Positions 1-6,198 of a stretch of 15,189 nucleotides of DNA are shown in pieces (the stretch's first letter is position 1; every line of letters starts with the position of its first letter). A program made the position numbers and the translations under genes. Where the stretch lies: NCBI GenBank assembly GCA_016201425.1, contig JACQCW010000079.1, forward strand, positions 1 through 15,189, in the 5' to 3' direction. Origin of the DNA: Candidatus Vogelbacteria bacterium (GTDB lineage: Bacteria; Patescibacteria; Paceibacteria; UBA9973; UBA12445). The notes beneath the pieces are model-generated. The model had not been told where the DNA came from. It saw only the letters and a program-made list of their open reading frames with translations, and did not search any database.

Positions 1-183
1 AACAACCACGGAGGATTCTCGGGAGGTCAACAGCGCAGGCAAATGTTCCAGGGCAACTGGAAATGCTCGAGCTGTAACGCCGATATCACACAGCTTCCGT
101 TCGAACCAGATCCAGCCCGATTGAATCAGCTTCTCTGCAGAGACTGTCACAAGCAAAAGGGTTCTTATAAGGGCGGTAGATAA
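1..183 (+). CDS. C-terminal fragment of a CxxC...CxxC zinc-ribbon protein
   Basis: The reading frame is open from the left window edge and ends at TAA (181-183), so only the last 60 residues are visible. They hold two cysteine pairs, CSSC and CRDC, separated by 20 residues, with a proline-rich stretch (LPFEPDP) between them and a basic Gly/Lys/Arg tail. This is the pattern of a small treble-clef or zinc-ribbon domain, very similar to the CxxC-x17-CxxC domain (TIGR04272) often found in Patescibacteria. The cysteines probably bind one zinc ion; a nucleic-acid or protein-binding role is inference only. The glycine/glutamine-rich segment before the ribbon looks like a flexible linker. The start and the rest of the protein lie outside the window. 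A bidirectional terminator follows within 15 bases of the stop. Confidence 0.85.
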   Translation, partial: NNHGGFSGGQQRRQMFQGNWKCSSCNADITQLPFEPDPARLNQLLCRDCHKQKGSYKGGR

Positions 184-194
184 TATCTGAAAAC

Positions 195-228
195 AAAAAC
201 ACCACAAGCATTTGCTCGTGGTGTTTTT
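195..228. terminator. Bidirectional rho-independent terminator
   Basis: Arms 195-205 and 218-228 pair perfectly (AAAAACACCAC with GTGGTGTTTTT), and after one mismatch three more pairs close the ATTT loop (210-213). The A-run on one side and T-run on the other make it work on both strands, ending the zinc-ribbon gene (+) and the deacetylase gene (-). Confidence 0.9.
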
Positions 229-1057
229 ATGATTTCAAATTTCTCAAAAACTTATTAAAATCATCTACAGTCAAGAATCCCTTCATCTTATATAGATCAT
301 CTCCCGACTTATAAACACCTGGATACGTAGTCCTCGCGGAAGTTAAACCTGCGGACTTAATCATTGAAATTGCCAAATTGTTATAGTGGCCAAACGGATA
401 CGCAAATGATTTGATTTGAATACCTAATCGCTTTTCTAATTCCAACTTTTCTCCAAGTATCTCTCGACGCATAACAACTGGATCAGTAACGCGCATCAAA
501 TATGGATGAGTTAATGTATGATCACCTATCTCCATGCCCGCGGCTAACATCTCCTTGATTTGTGACCATGTCAGGAAATGTTTTGCACCAATATCTAAAG
601 GTCTAGAATAAATATAAAATATCGCCTTGAAGTCATACTTCTGAATAAGAGGAAAAGCATACTTATACTGATTCTCCCACCCATCATCGAAAGATATAAC
701 AATTGGTTTATTGGGCAGGCGTAAATTACCGTTTAAATATTCAACCAAATCTCGTGGATATACCGTATGATAACCATTATTTTTTAAATATTCAAACTGT
801 CTATCTAGTGCTTTCGGCGTAATATCATATGCATCTTGAATTGCAGTCTCATTTGTTATATGGGGTCTTACACTGTGATAAATCAAAAAAGGTATCCCAA
901 TTTGATTATTGGCAAATCTATTAGCCAACCTCTCGAGACTCGCAGAATTTTCAGTCTGTTCAGTATTTTCTTCCCTATAAACCGACAGCAATAAGACCGA
1001 TATGATAAAAAACACAAAAGTTCCAAGAATCAATTTAAGTGAATTACTTTGCAACAT
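227..1057 (-). CDS. Membrane-anchored polysaccharide deacetylase (NodB/CE4 family)
   Basis: A 276-residue carbohydrate esterase family 4 (NodB homology) protein, expected to remove N- or O-acetyl groups from cell-surface polysaccharide or peptidoglycan using a divalent metal. The motifs are in the usual order: LIYHSV at 58-63, motif 1 SFDDGW at 122-127 (catalytic and metal aspartates), motif 2 DHTLTHP at 179-185 (two metal-binding histidines), and motif 3 FAYPFG at 218-223. Residues 8-26 form one hydrophobic segment without an obvious cleavage site, so it is probably a signal anchor with the catalytic domain outside the membrane. The ATG has no Shine-Dalgarno site and lies about 6 nt from the predicted transcription start. 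It is a single-gene unit between two strong hairpins. The substrate cannot be told from sequence. Confidence 0.93.
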   Translation of the reverse strand: MLQSNSLKLILGTFVFFIISVLLLSVYREENTEQTENSASLERLANRFANNQIGIPFLIYHSVRPHITNETAIQDAYDITPKALDRQFEYLKNNGYHTVYPRDLVEYLNGNLRLPNKPIVISFDDGWENQYKYAFPLIQKYDFKAIFYIYSRPLDIGAKHFLTWSQIKEMLAAGMEIGDHTLTHPYLMRVTDPVVMRREILGEKLELEKRLGIQIKSFAYPFGHYNNLAISMIKSAGLTSARTTYPGVYKSGDDLYKMKGFLTVDDFNKFLRNLKS

Positions 1058-1070
1058 GAAGAATTTTTAA

Positions 1071-1099
1071 ATAATACTACTTTTTATACTCATCTACAA
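1071..1099 (-). promoter_or_regulatory. Candidate promoter of the deacetylase gene
   Basis: On the minus strand, TTGTAG (1094-1099), a 17-base spacer and TATTAT (1071-1076). The expected start near 1064 would leave only about 6 nt before the ATG, matching the absence of a ribosome-binding site. Confidence 0.45.
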
Positions 1100-1105
1100 A
1101 GCGAA

Positions 1106-1135
1106 AACCCCGACCGGCTTAGGCCGGTCGGGGTT
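1106..1135. terminator. Strong GC-rich hairpin terminator of the cREC unit
   Basis: A perfect 13-bp stem (1106-1118 with 1123-1135) with a TTAG loop. On the minus strand it is followed by TTTTCGCTTT, so it should end the cREC transcript just upstream of the deacetylase promoter. Confidence 0.85.
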
Positions 1136-1156
1136 ATGATTACCTCCTTAATACCA

Positions 1157-1501
1157 CTATTTCCATTTTGCGAGTGCACTCTCGTCTGGAAACAACTTGT
1201 TGAAACTCTCAACAAATCCCCGAATTGCCGGATTCGTAACAGTATTTGCCGAATGAACGTAAATCTTCCTCGGCCAGTACTTGAGAGTCTGTTCAAGCAG
1301 GCATCGACCCGCCATTGTCTTCACAATGTCGTACCCCTCGATCACTTCGCCCAAGTCGTTATCGAAGCTCATCTCGTCGATCACCTCGGTGTTCGACTCG
1401 AGCAGCATCCAGAACTCTTGCGAATTGTGAACATGAATCCAACCCAGAGGGGCTGGCCTGTATCCAGTATGATTGTCATCCAACCAAATCCTGATTCCCA
1501 T
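1157..1501 (-). CDS. Cyclic-phosphate-processing receiver-like (cREC) domain protein
   Basis: A stand-alone protein of about 114 residues matching the cREC family (PF20274), a receiver-fold domain predicted by comparative genomics to process cyclic phosphates on RNA ends or nucleotide-derived metabolites. Visible hallmarks, numbered from the upstream ATG, are LDD at 9-11, the GW after a proline-rich turn (22-23), SFDNDLG at 47-53 with acidic receiver-type residues, GYDIVK at 58-63, and VHSAN at 84-88. The aspartates and the HSAN histidine would form the active site. I chose the ATG at 1501: the GAAAGG ribosome-binding site lies 9 nt upstream, while the ATG at 1507 is only 3 nt from it. It ends in TAG. 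It follows the broken gene by about 18 nt, so the two were probably co-transcribed. The biochemical role is family prediction, not something the sequence proves. Confidence 0.8.
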   Translation of the reverse strand: MGIRIWLDDNHTGYRPAPLGWIHVHNSQEFWMLLESNTEVIDEMSFDNDLGEVIEGYDIVKTMAGRCLLEQTLKYWPRKIYVHSANTVTNPAIRGFVESFNKLFPDESALAKWK

Positions 1502-1519
1502 GGTCATTATCCTTTCAGT

Positions 1520-2319
1520 TTACTTGATCTTCAGAATCTTCTTCTGCACGTCGTCGAGCTTAGTCAAAGCTCTTGCCTTCGCCTTGCTGATATACCAGTT
1601 GCTGAGCCGACCATCAGCCGCATCGCAAAGTAGCATAGCCTCATCAGGGCCAAGCTTAGCACGAATCTTCTTCAACAATGCCTCCAAGAATCGCTCTTCA
1701 CTATCGCCCTTATTATCGAGGTTGAAGAGAATCTGCTCCTCGGCTGTCAACTTCCACTGAGCCTTGTGGAACTCCTCTTGCCGTGTCCTCTCAAGGCCCC
1801 ACTTGAAACCAAATTGGGTACCGATCCCAGTAATCTCTTCGATCTTGTAGTCACTCGGCTTGAGGCCAGAGAGTCCCTTGATGTAATCTACGTACTCTAG
1901 AGCGTCCTTGCGTGATAGAAAAGCCTTCTTCCCACGCTGAATAGCGCAGATCGTAATCACCTCTTCTCCACGAAGAAACGCCAGAACAGGATTCCGCTTG
2001 AGTAGAAACCTCGGCAGAGGGGCATGGCCAGAGAACTTGGTTCCCGACCAGATATGCTTCTTTGCATCAGGCGAGATTTCGCACCAGTACGGCTGACCGC
2101 TCAGAACTAGACCCTAGATACCACACTGCTCAATCTGCTTCTGACACCATTCCCATCCATTCTTGAGCCTATTATAATTATAAGCCCGGGCCCGCATGAA
2201 GCCAGCCCACCGAGGCTTCGTCTCATGTAGCGTAAAGCCAGCAGGCGCGCCAGTCTTCTCATCCTTCCAATTCTGAAATAGGCCAAAGATCGAAGTTTAC
2301 CGGTCATATTATCATCCAT
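1520..2319 (-). pseudogene. Interrupted gene of unknown function (frameshift plus in-frame amber stop)
   Basis: A strong start, AGAAGGAG then ATG at 2319, opens a frame reading MDDNMTGKLR. Near 2287 the protein-like reading jumps by one base into the frame starting FGLFQNWKDEKTGAP. That frame runs without other stops to TAA at 1520, except for one TAG at 2114-2116. The span is 800 nt; restoring one base gives 267 codons including the stop, so a single-base deletion fits. The residues on both sides of the TAG (WCQKQIEQ before, GQPYWCEISPDAKKHIW after) look equally coding. Part of the distal section could still be translated from a GTG at 1960, which has GGAG 5 nt upstream, giving 146 residues rich in Lys, Glu and Leu. 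I recognise no family. UAG ends the adjacent cREC gene normally, which argues against amber recoding. Assembly error is an alternative. Confidence 0.7.
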
Positions 2320-2331
2320 TTCAGCTCCTTC

Positions 2332-2344
2332 TCCCAAAATGGGA
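2332..2344 (-). promoter_or_regulatory. Small hairpin directly ahead of a ribosome-binding site
   Basis: TCCCA and TGGGA arms (5 bp) around a 3-base loop sit immediately upstream of the AGAAGGAG site that serves the ATG at 2319. Confidence 0.35.
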
Positions 2345-2399
2345 ACTTGTCGTTGTTTTAGTTCGAATTGTTTAAAACTCAACGTTCTTTTACCTAGCA

Positions 2400-2428
2400 A
2401 GTGTACACTACTTAAGGCTTCCTGTCAA
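2400..2428 (-). promoter_or_regulatory. Sigma-70-like promoter of the broken-gene/cREC unit
   Basis: On the minus strand, a consensus TTGACA (2423-2428), exactly 17 bases, then TACACT (2400-2405). The predicted start near 2393 gives a leader of about 74 nt ending in a good ribosome-binding site. The -10 region lies in the palindrome GTGTACAC (2401-2408). Confidence 0.7.
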
Positions 2429-2556
2429 GTAAATTACTTAACACTATAGACATTGAATGGGAGAATGTCGTGAATTATCACACCCATCACGGCGCCGATT
2501 AAGTGTGGCCAATGCGGAAAAGAAGTACTGCCTCTAAAAATTGCGAGATTGACAAT

Positions 2557-2588
2557 CCCCACTCCTAAAAAGGTGGGGTTATTTTTTT
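2557..2588. terminator. Hairpin terminator downstream of the HIT gene
   Basis: CCCCAC (2557-2562) pairs with GTGGGG (2573-2578) around a 10-base loop. A run of seven T follows on the plus strand (2582-2588) and TTTTT lies in the minus-strand loop. The better T-tract is on the plus strand, where no convincing gene is seen. Confidence 0.55.
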
Positions 2589-3016
2589 AATTTTCGGTAA
2601 ACTGTATTAATCTCGGCTAGAGTATCACCTATCTCTGCTTCGGTCATAATTCTACGAGACTCACCATAGTGATCCAAGTCACCAATTCGTATATTCGGGA
2701 TAATATGATAATGCAAGTGGGCAATACTTTTGTTTGAGATATCGCCATCGCGAACAAGGATCGATGAGCTTGTGTAACCCAACTCTCCCATCATTTCCAT
2801 ACCAATCTTTAATAATTTTGAAATGTCACCCTGCTCTGTGTCACTTAAATCCAAAAAGGAAACAACATGCTTATGTGGAATAACCAATAGATGGTGTTTG
2901 TGATAAGGAGCCAAAGAGTAGGTCATAAAAGCCTCATCATTTTCCAAAATTATTCTCTGAGTTGAATCACAAAAAGGACACTCCTTCATATCCTTCAAAA
3001 AATCTTTGTATAGCAT
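2579..3016 (-). CDS. HIT-family nucleotide hydrolase/transferase
   Basis: A 145-residue protein with the histidine-triad signature HLHYHIIP (100-107), in which the middle histidine is the usual nucleophile for hydrolysing or transferring nucleoside phosphates such as dinucleoside polyphosphates or nucleoside phosphoramidates. The N-terminus has CPFC at 13-16, the first half of the zinc site seen in many HIT proteins, and H41/H50 lie in the conserved LVIPHKH region. The length is typical for a complete family member. It starts 34 nt after the stop of the upstream minus-strand gene with no clear promoter between, so the two are probably co-transcribed. No convincing ribosome-binding site precedes the ATG. 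The exact substrate is unknown. Confidence 0.92.
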   Translation of the reverse strand: MLYKDFLKDMKECPFCDSTQRIILENDEAFMTYSLAPYHKHHLLVIPHKHVVSFLDLSDTEQGDISKLLKIGMEMMGELGYTSSSILVRDGDISNKSIAHLHYHIIPNIRIGDLDHYGESRRIMTEAEIGDTLAEINTVYRKLKK

Positions 3017-3050
3017 TAGAAGATATTAGTGAGTATCATAGATCAACTAT

Positions 3051-3935
3051 CTATACCGCTGCCGCCTCTTCCGCCATAGACAACAACTCATCATTTTTCA
3101 ACTCAATTTTTCCATCCTGATCGACGCGCACGAGACCAAAATCCTTAAGAGCTCCAAGAACTACTTCTTCCTGAAGAGAAAGTTTTTCATGCTTAAAACT
3201 CGCGTTATTGCCAATTTTTATCATCAGCTCTAAATAATCTTGTGGAACCTGCCTCAAGTAATTGCCTTTCGAAAGGACACGATTGAATATGAAATCACAG
3301 ATGTAATCAGACATCTTTTGTTCGGTAGGTATTTTATCGTTCGTAAGATGAGTTAGATCCCAAAGTATATCCATCACCTCTCCCATAACCACGCATTTAT
3401 CTGTGAGATTATGAATTAGATAGTTCGGAAGCCCATATTTTTTTACCTCTTCTTCTATCACAGCAATCATATCGTGTGGTCTCGAACCAAATTTAAAGTA
3501 TTCCTGCGAAGCGTTAAGTCCATGTTTTAAAAAGTCTGGAATAATGTTGCCCCGTTCATCCTTGGGTCTCAAATGTAAAACCACCTTTAATTTTTTCTTT
3601 TTTATAATTTTGGAAAGATCAGAAATAGTTTCGAATTCTGGTACGGCAAATTCGTCAATCACAACCAAAGATCCATTTAACACCTTGCCAATTGCGTCGA
3701 TCGTAACTCTGGGTGTTTCGGGTACATAATAAAAATAATGTCCATTAGGTTCACCCCGAACAAACTTGTCCATAACTGTTGTAAAACCGTTTTGACTCAG
3801 TGACACGACACCCACCAAATCATGATCTTTTAAAATTTCCTTTATCTCCGTAAAATATCGTTCCGCCTCACTAACATTTTTTGTTAATTTCTCCGACGTT
3901 TTAATTGTCGGGCTATGCTTAATTTTTTCTCTCAT
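3051..3935 (-). CDS. Uncharacterised protein with degenerate P-loop-like region and possible C-terminal winged helix
   Basis: A 294-residue soluble protein I cannot assign to a named family. Residues 40-54 (LVGVVSLSQNGFTTV) sit where a beta-strand plus Walker A loop would be, but the GxxxxGK[ST] lysine is missing. Residues 89-98 (SLVVIDEFAV) look like a Walker B strand followed by two acidic residues, and KVVLHLRP (117-124) looks like the next core strand. The overall pattern is that of an AAA/STAND-type nucleotide-binding core that has lost its phosphate-binding loop. Residues from about 250 to the end resemble a winged helix (LSLQEEVVLGALKDFGLVRV). It is first in a pair with the HIT gene. 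Its promoter lies 6 nt from the ATG, predicting a leaderless message. A non-NTPase fold remains possible. Confidence 0.75.
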   Translation of the reverse strand: MREKIKHSPTIKTSEKLTKNVSEAERYFTEIKEILKDHDLVGVVSLSQNGFTTVMDKFVRGEPNGHYFYYVPETPRVTIDAIGKVLNGSLVVIDEFAVPEFETISDLSKIIKKKKLKVVLHLRPKDERGNIIPDFLKHGLNASQEYFKFGSRPHDMIAVIEEEVKKYGLPNYLIHNLTDKCVVMGEVMDILWDLTHLTNDKIPTEQKMSDYICDFIFNRVLSKGNYLRQVPQDYLELMIKIGNNASFKHEKLSLQEEVVLGALKDFGLVRVDQDGKIELKNDELLSMAEEAAAV

Positions 3936-3941
3936 AACGAC

Positions 3942-3970
3942 ATTGTAATCCCTAGTTGAAGTAAAGTAAA
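3942..3970 (-). promoter_or_regulatory. Promoter predicting a leaderless mRNA
   Basis: On the minus strand, TTTACT (3965-3970), 17 bases, TACAAT (3942-3947), then six bases and the ATG (3935). The start point should fall at or next to the A of the ATG. The -35 overlaps the tail of the upstream terminator. Confidence 0.65.
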
Positions 3971-3992
3971 CCCCAGATAATTAATCTGGGGT
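3970..3992 (-). terminator. Terminator of the kinase/vWA/pyruvate-kinase-like operon
   Basis: A perfect 9-bp stem (3970-3978 with 3984-3992) with an AATTA loop, 9 nt after the pyruvate-kinase-like stop. On the minus strand it is followed by the T-rich TTACTTTACTTC, a modest tail. Confidence 0.65.
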
Positions 3993-4000
3993 ACACAAAC

Positions 4001-5098
4001 TCACCTTCTCTTCCTTCTCTTTCCAGGTCGATAATCTCTTGCGAATGATTCAACAGCATTGATCGCGTATTCAAGTAGATTCTGCTTGAGACAAAGCTCA
4101 TCGCAGAGCAACATCTTTCGGTAACCGATATCGTAGAGCCAAGCCAGTTCCAAGAAGTCAGCGCACGCAGGAACCTGCGGAGGCCAAATTCTATTTAGGT
4201 CAGGCGTCACGATCTTGCGGAGCCTCTCAGAGTCAATCATATCGACACTAGTGCCACCAGGATCAGCACCGAGCATCTTTCGAATATTCTTAACCATCTC
4301 CTGTTCGCGCCATCCTGGAGAAGGTATAACGGAGAGCATAATCCGTGAACCAACACAGGCTTCCGGATCCTTGCTAATGATCAACTCTAAGGCCTTGGCC
4401 ATTAGATGCGGTTTAATCAATTCAACGTGCAAATCTCCTCGTGCAGCGACCAAAGTAAGATTGGGCCGCTTCACAAATTCGTTCGCGACATAATTAAGTC
4501 CAGCAAGATCTTCAATCTTAAGCCAAACTTCAGCATCTTTACCGACAAGTTTCAAGAACTCATCAACGTAGGCCTGATCACAGACGTAGGAGAGATAAAA
4601 CTTCTTGAAACCAAACTTGACAATTTTCTTGATCTTCTCTTTTTCTTCGTCAATAAACATCGGTGGCAAAACCTTAAGGCTAGGATCAAGAATATGAACT
4701 GACTCACCCTTTTTGATCTTCCAACTAATACTTCCTGGCTTAAAGATCAACCGTCTTCCACTCTCCTCAAGACGATCTAGAACAGCAAAATCATTTTCTG
4801 CCTTGAAGTATACCCCGACACCGTTCGGATTATCCAGACTGATAGCGTGATTGAGAGTCAAATCAAGATAATTAGGGTTAAAATCTACCTTAACTACTCG
4901 AAGCTGTCGCCCCTTCACATCAAAATAGATCGGTACGACTCGCCCAAGCTTCTTTAGAGCCTCAAGCTCTTTATCGAGCTCGAAGTTATCAATCTGAGCG
5001 CTATTAAATCTAATACCGGAGAGACGTGTGTCGGTGGCAAACCTTTCAAAGTGTGGAAAGCTCGGACACAAGGTTGGATAAAGATCTATCTTTACCAT
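4001..5098 (-). CDS. Pyruvate-kinase-like TIM-barrel protein lacking the C-terminal domain
   Basis: 365 residues that follow the pyruvate kinase A/B-domain plan. GIRFN (28-32) matches the RxN of the RINFSHG strand. FDVKGRQLR (59-67) matches LDTKGPEIR. A segment from FIDEEKEKI (148) to YLSYV (168-172) matches the helix and strand before the active site. LKIEDLAGL (193-201) carries the catalytic-lysine KIE motif, and AARGDLHVE (218-226) carries the metal-binding ARGD motif. A stretch near 310-350 parallels the barrel-closing SDVANAV...DAVML...AV region. The ATQML threonine loop is altered (SRIMLSV, 251-257). Normal enzymes have about 470 residues; here the allosteric C-domain is absent and the protein ends in a very basic tail (RPGKRRKRR). 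Barrel chemistry on phosphoenolpyruvate or another enolate is plausible but unproven. It is last in the kinase/vWA operon, with GAAGGGAG 6 nt before the ATG. Confidence 0.72.
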   Translation of the reverse strand: MVKIDLYPTLCPSFPHFERFATDTRLSGIRFNSAQIDNFELDKELEALKKLGRVVPIYFDVKGRQLRVVKVDFNPNYLDLTLNHAISLDNPNGVGVYFKAENDFAVLDRLEESGRRLIFKPGSISWKIKKGESVHILDPSLKVLPPMFIDEEKEKIKKIVKFGFKKFYLSYVCDQAYVDEFLKLVGKDAEVWLKIEDLAGLNYVANEFVKRPNLTLVAARGDLHVELIKPHLMAKALELIISKDPEACVGSRIMLSVIPSPGWREQEMVKNIRKMLGADPGGTSVDMIDSERLRKIVTPDLNRIWPPQVPACADFLELAWLYDIGYRKMLLCDELCLKQNLLEYAINAVESFARDYRPGKRRKRR

Positions 5099-5124
5099 GA
5101 CCGACTCCCTTCAAAAATTATTCT

Positions 5125-5156
5125 CCGCGGAGGTCTATAAAACGAGACTTCCGCGG
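5125..5156 (-). promoter_or_regulatory. Intra-operon hairpin (attenuator or processing site)
   Basis: A 12-bp stem with one mismatch (5125-5136 with 5145-5156) lies between the vWA stop and the ribosome-binding site of the pyruvate-kinase-like gene. On the minus strand it is followed by AGAATAATTTTT, so it could act as a partial terminator, an mRNA processing or stability element, or a translation control. It is in a 64-base spacer. Confidence 0.6.
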
Positions 5157-5162
5157 GATAAA

Positions 5163-6155
5163 TTACTTAAATAGTTTACCAGGCTTTTTCTTCTTTGATG
5201 GAACGCGGAGTACCGACTTACCTCCATCGTCCGCCTTCTTCTCTGGGTCCTTATTTTCACTCTTCAGTGTGCCATCTTCATTACGATCAAGGGACTTGTA
5301 AACCGTTTTCCTCTGTGCAGGAGTCTGGCGCTTCATATCATCGATAAAATTATCGTTGCGATTAGTGACCTCAGCCAAAATTCCCAAGATCACATCAACG
5401 ACGCGATCAGCCTCTTCCAAGACCTTCACATTCTTGAAGCCCAACAGGTCTACCCATTTCTCATAGATATTCTGATTGGTAGGATTAGTGTTCTCACGTC
5501 CAACATATAGAGGCTTCAAAACCATATATACAGCACACTTGTTTCGTAGCTCACTAAAAATTTCCTTGGCAGTCATGGCACGATCAAGCTTGACCCCAGA
5601 GACAACCTCGGCCTTCTTCACATCAACAGGATCATAAGGCAATTCATCTCCGATGAAAACGATGACAGGTTTCCTAATCGCCTTCGGGAACGAAAAGTTA
5701 CGAGAATAGTATAGAGCAGCCTGTTCGTATGATTCACAAATTCCAGGTCCACCCTGCTTCTCAAACACAAGCTCCTTCAGTCTATCCTTCAAAGCAAGAC
5801 CACTTCCAAATGGACGAACCTGCAGCGGATAACTGTCAGAGTAGACATCACCAATCGCACAAAAGCTAATCTCCATACTCTTGCCAAGATATGTTGGTGC
5901 CTCATTGGCAAGTAAACCAAGCTTGGCAAAGATCGGTTTCAACCAATCACCCATCGAACCAGTATGGTCTCCAACAACAATTAGTGGTGACTCACACTTT
6001 GTTTCAACAGACAGGACTCTTACATCGTCCAGCTTTTTGCCAGTATTAACGGCATCGGCATAACTTCTACCGGTGGTCTCCTCAAAATCCTTACGCGCGT
6101 CGGCAAAACTCTCACCTTTCCAATCACCTTCATCATAATCGCTACCTTCAGACAT
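5163..6155 (-). CDS. von Willebrand factor A domain protein with MIDAS
   Basis: A 330-residue cytoplasmic-type protein with no signal peptide. LIVVGDHTGSMGDW (58-71) gives the first metal-ion-dependent adhesion site loop, D63-x-T65-G-S67. A second loop is GPGICESYEQ, where SYE probably takes the place of the MIDAS threonine region, and VIVFIGDELPYD is the third strand with its acidic residue. The N-terminal 45 residues are acidic and polar, and the last 60 form a charged lysine-rich tail (KKKKPGKLFK end), probably disordered. Proteins of this type act as metal-dependent protein-interaction scaffolds. Its place directly after the Ser/Thr kinase suggests it is a phosphorylation target or a partner that recruits one. 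This resembles TerY-type vWA proteins in context, but TerY identity is not claimed. Start supported by GGAGGTGCCTA-ATG. Confidence 0.86.
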   Translation of the reverse strand: MSEGSDYDEGDWKGESFADARKDFEETTGRSYADAVNTGKKLDDVRVLSVETKCESPLIVVGDHTGSMGDWLKPIFAKLGLLANEAPTYLGKSMEISFCAIGDVYSDSYPLQVRPFGSGLALKDRLKELVFEKQGGPGICESYEQAALYYSRNFSFPKAIRKPVIVFIGDELPYDPVDVKKAEVVSGVKLDRAMTAKEIFSELRNKCAVYMVLKPLYVGRENTNPTNQNIYEKWVDLLGFKNVKVLEEADRVVDVILGILAEVTNRNDNFIDDMKRQTPAQRKTVYKSLDRNEDGTLKSENKDPEKKADDGGKSVLRVPSKKKKPGKLFK

Positions 6156-6166
6156 TAGGCACCTCC

Positions 6167-6187
6167 ACTTCGACTACTCATCGAAGT
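6167..6187 (-). promoter_or_regulatory. Hairpin abutting the vWA gene ribosome-binding site
   Basis: A perfect 7-bp stem (ACTTCGA with TCGAAGT, 6167-6173 and 6181-6187) with a 7-base loop lies immediately beside GGAGGT (6161-6166), the ribosome-binding site of the vWA gene. It could tune translation or mark an mRNA processing site. Confidence 0.5.
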
Positions 6188-6198
6188 TAATCAGAACT

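Noticed and set aside
1049..1633. 194-codon open frame on the plus strand
   Set aside because: It lies antisense to the cREC gene and the broken gene, crosses the strong terminator hairpin, and has no ribosome-binding site. It is a frame shadow.
2114..2116. Amber (UAG) recoding to explain the in-frame stop
   Set aside because: UAG ends the cREC gene in the same operon and the CPBP and DUF378 genes nearby, and there is also a separate frameshift, so decay or error is simpler.
2107..2400. 97-codon minus-strand frame starting at 2400 as a separate gene
   Set aside because: After MDDNMTGKLR its translation is arginine-rich and unlike a protein, while the neighbouring frame reads well. Only the part from 2319 to about 2290 belongs to the real gene.
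2474..2590. Short plus-strand frame with a KCGQCGK zinc-knuckle-like sequence before the T-rich hairpin
   Set aside because: It has no ATG, GTG or TTG start, no ribosome-binding site, and its end overlaps the terminator hairpin. It may be a relic, but there is not enough to call a gene.
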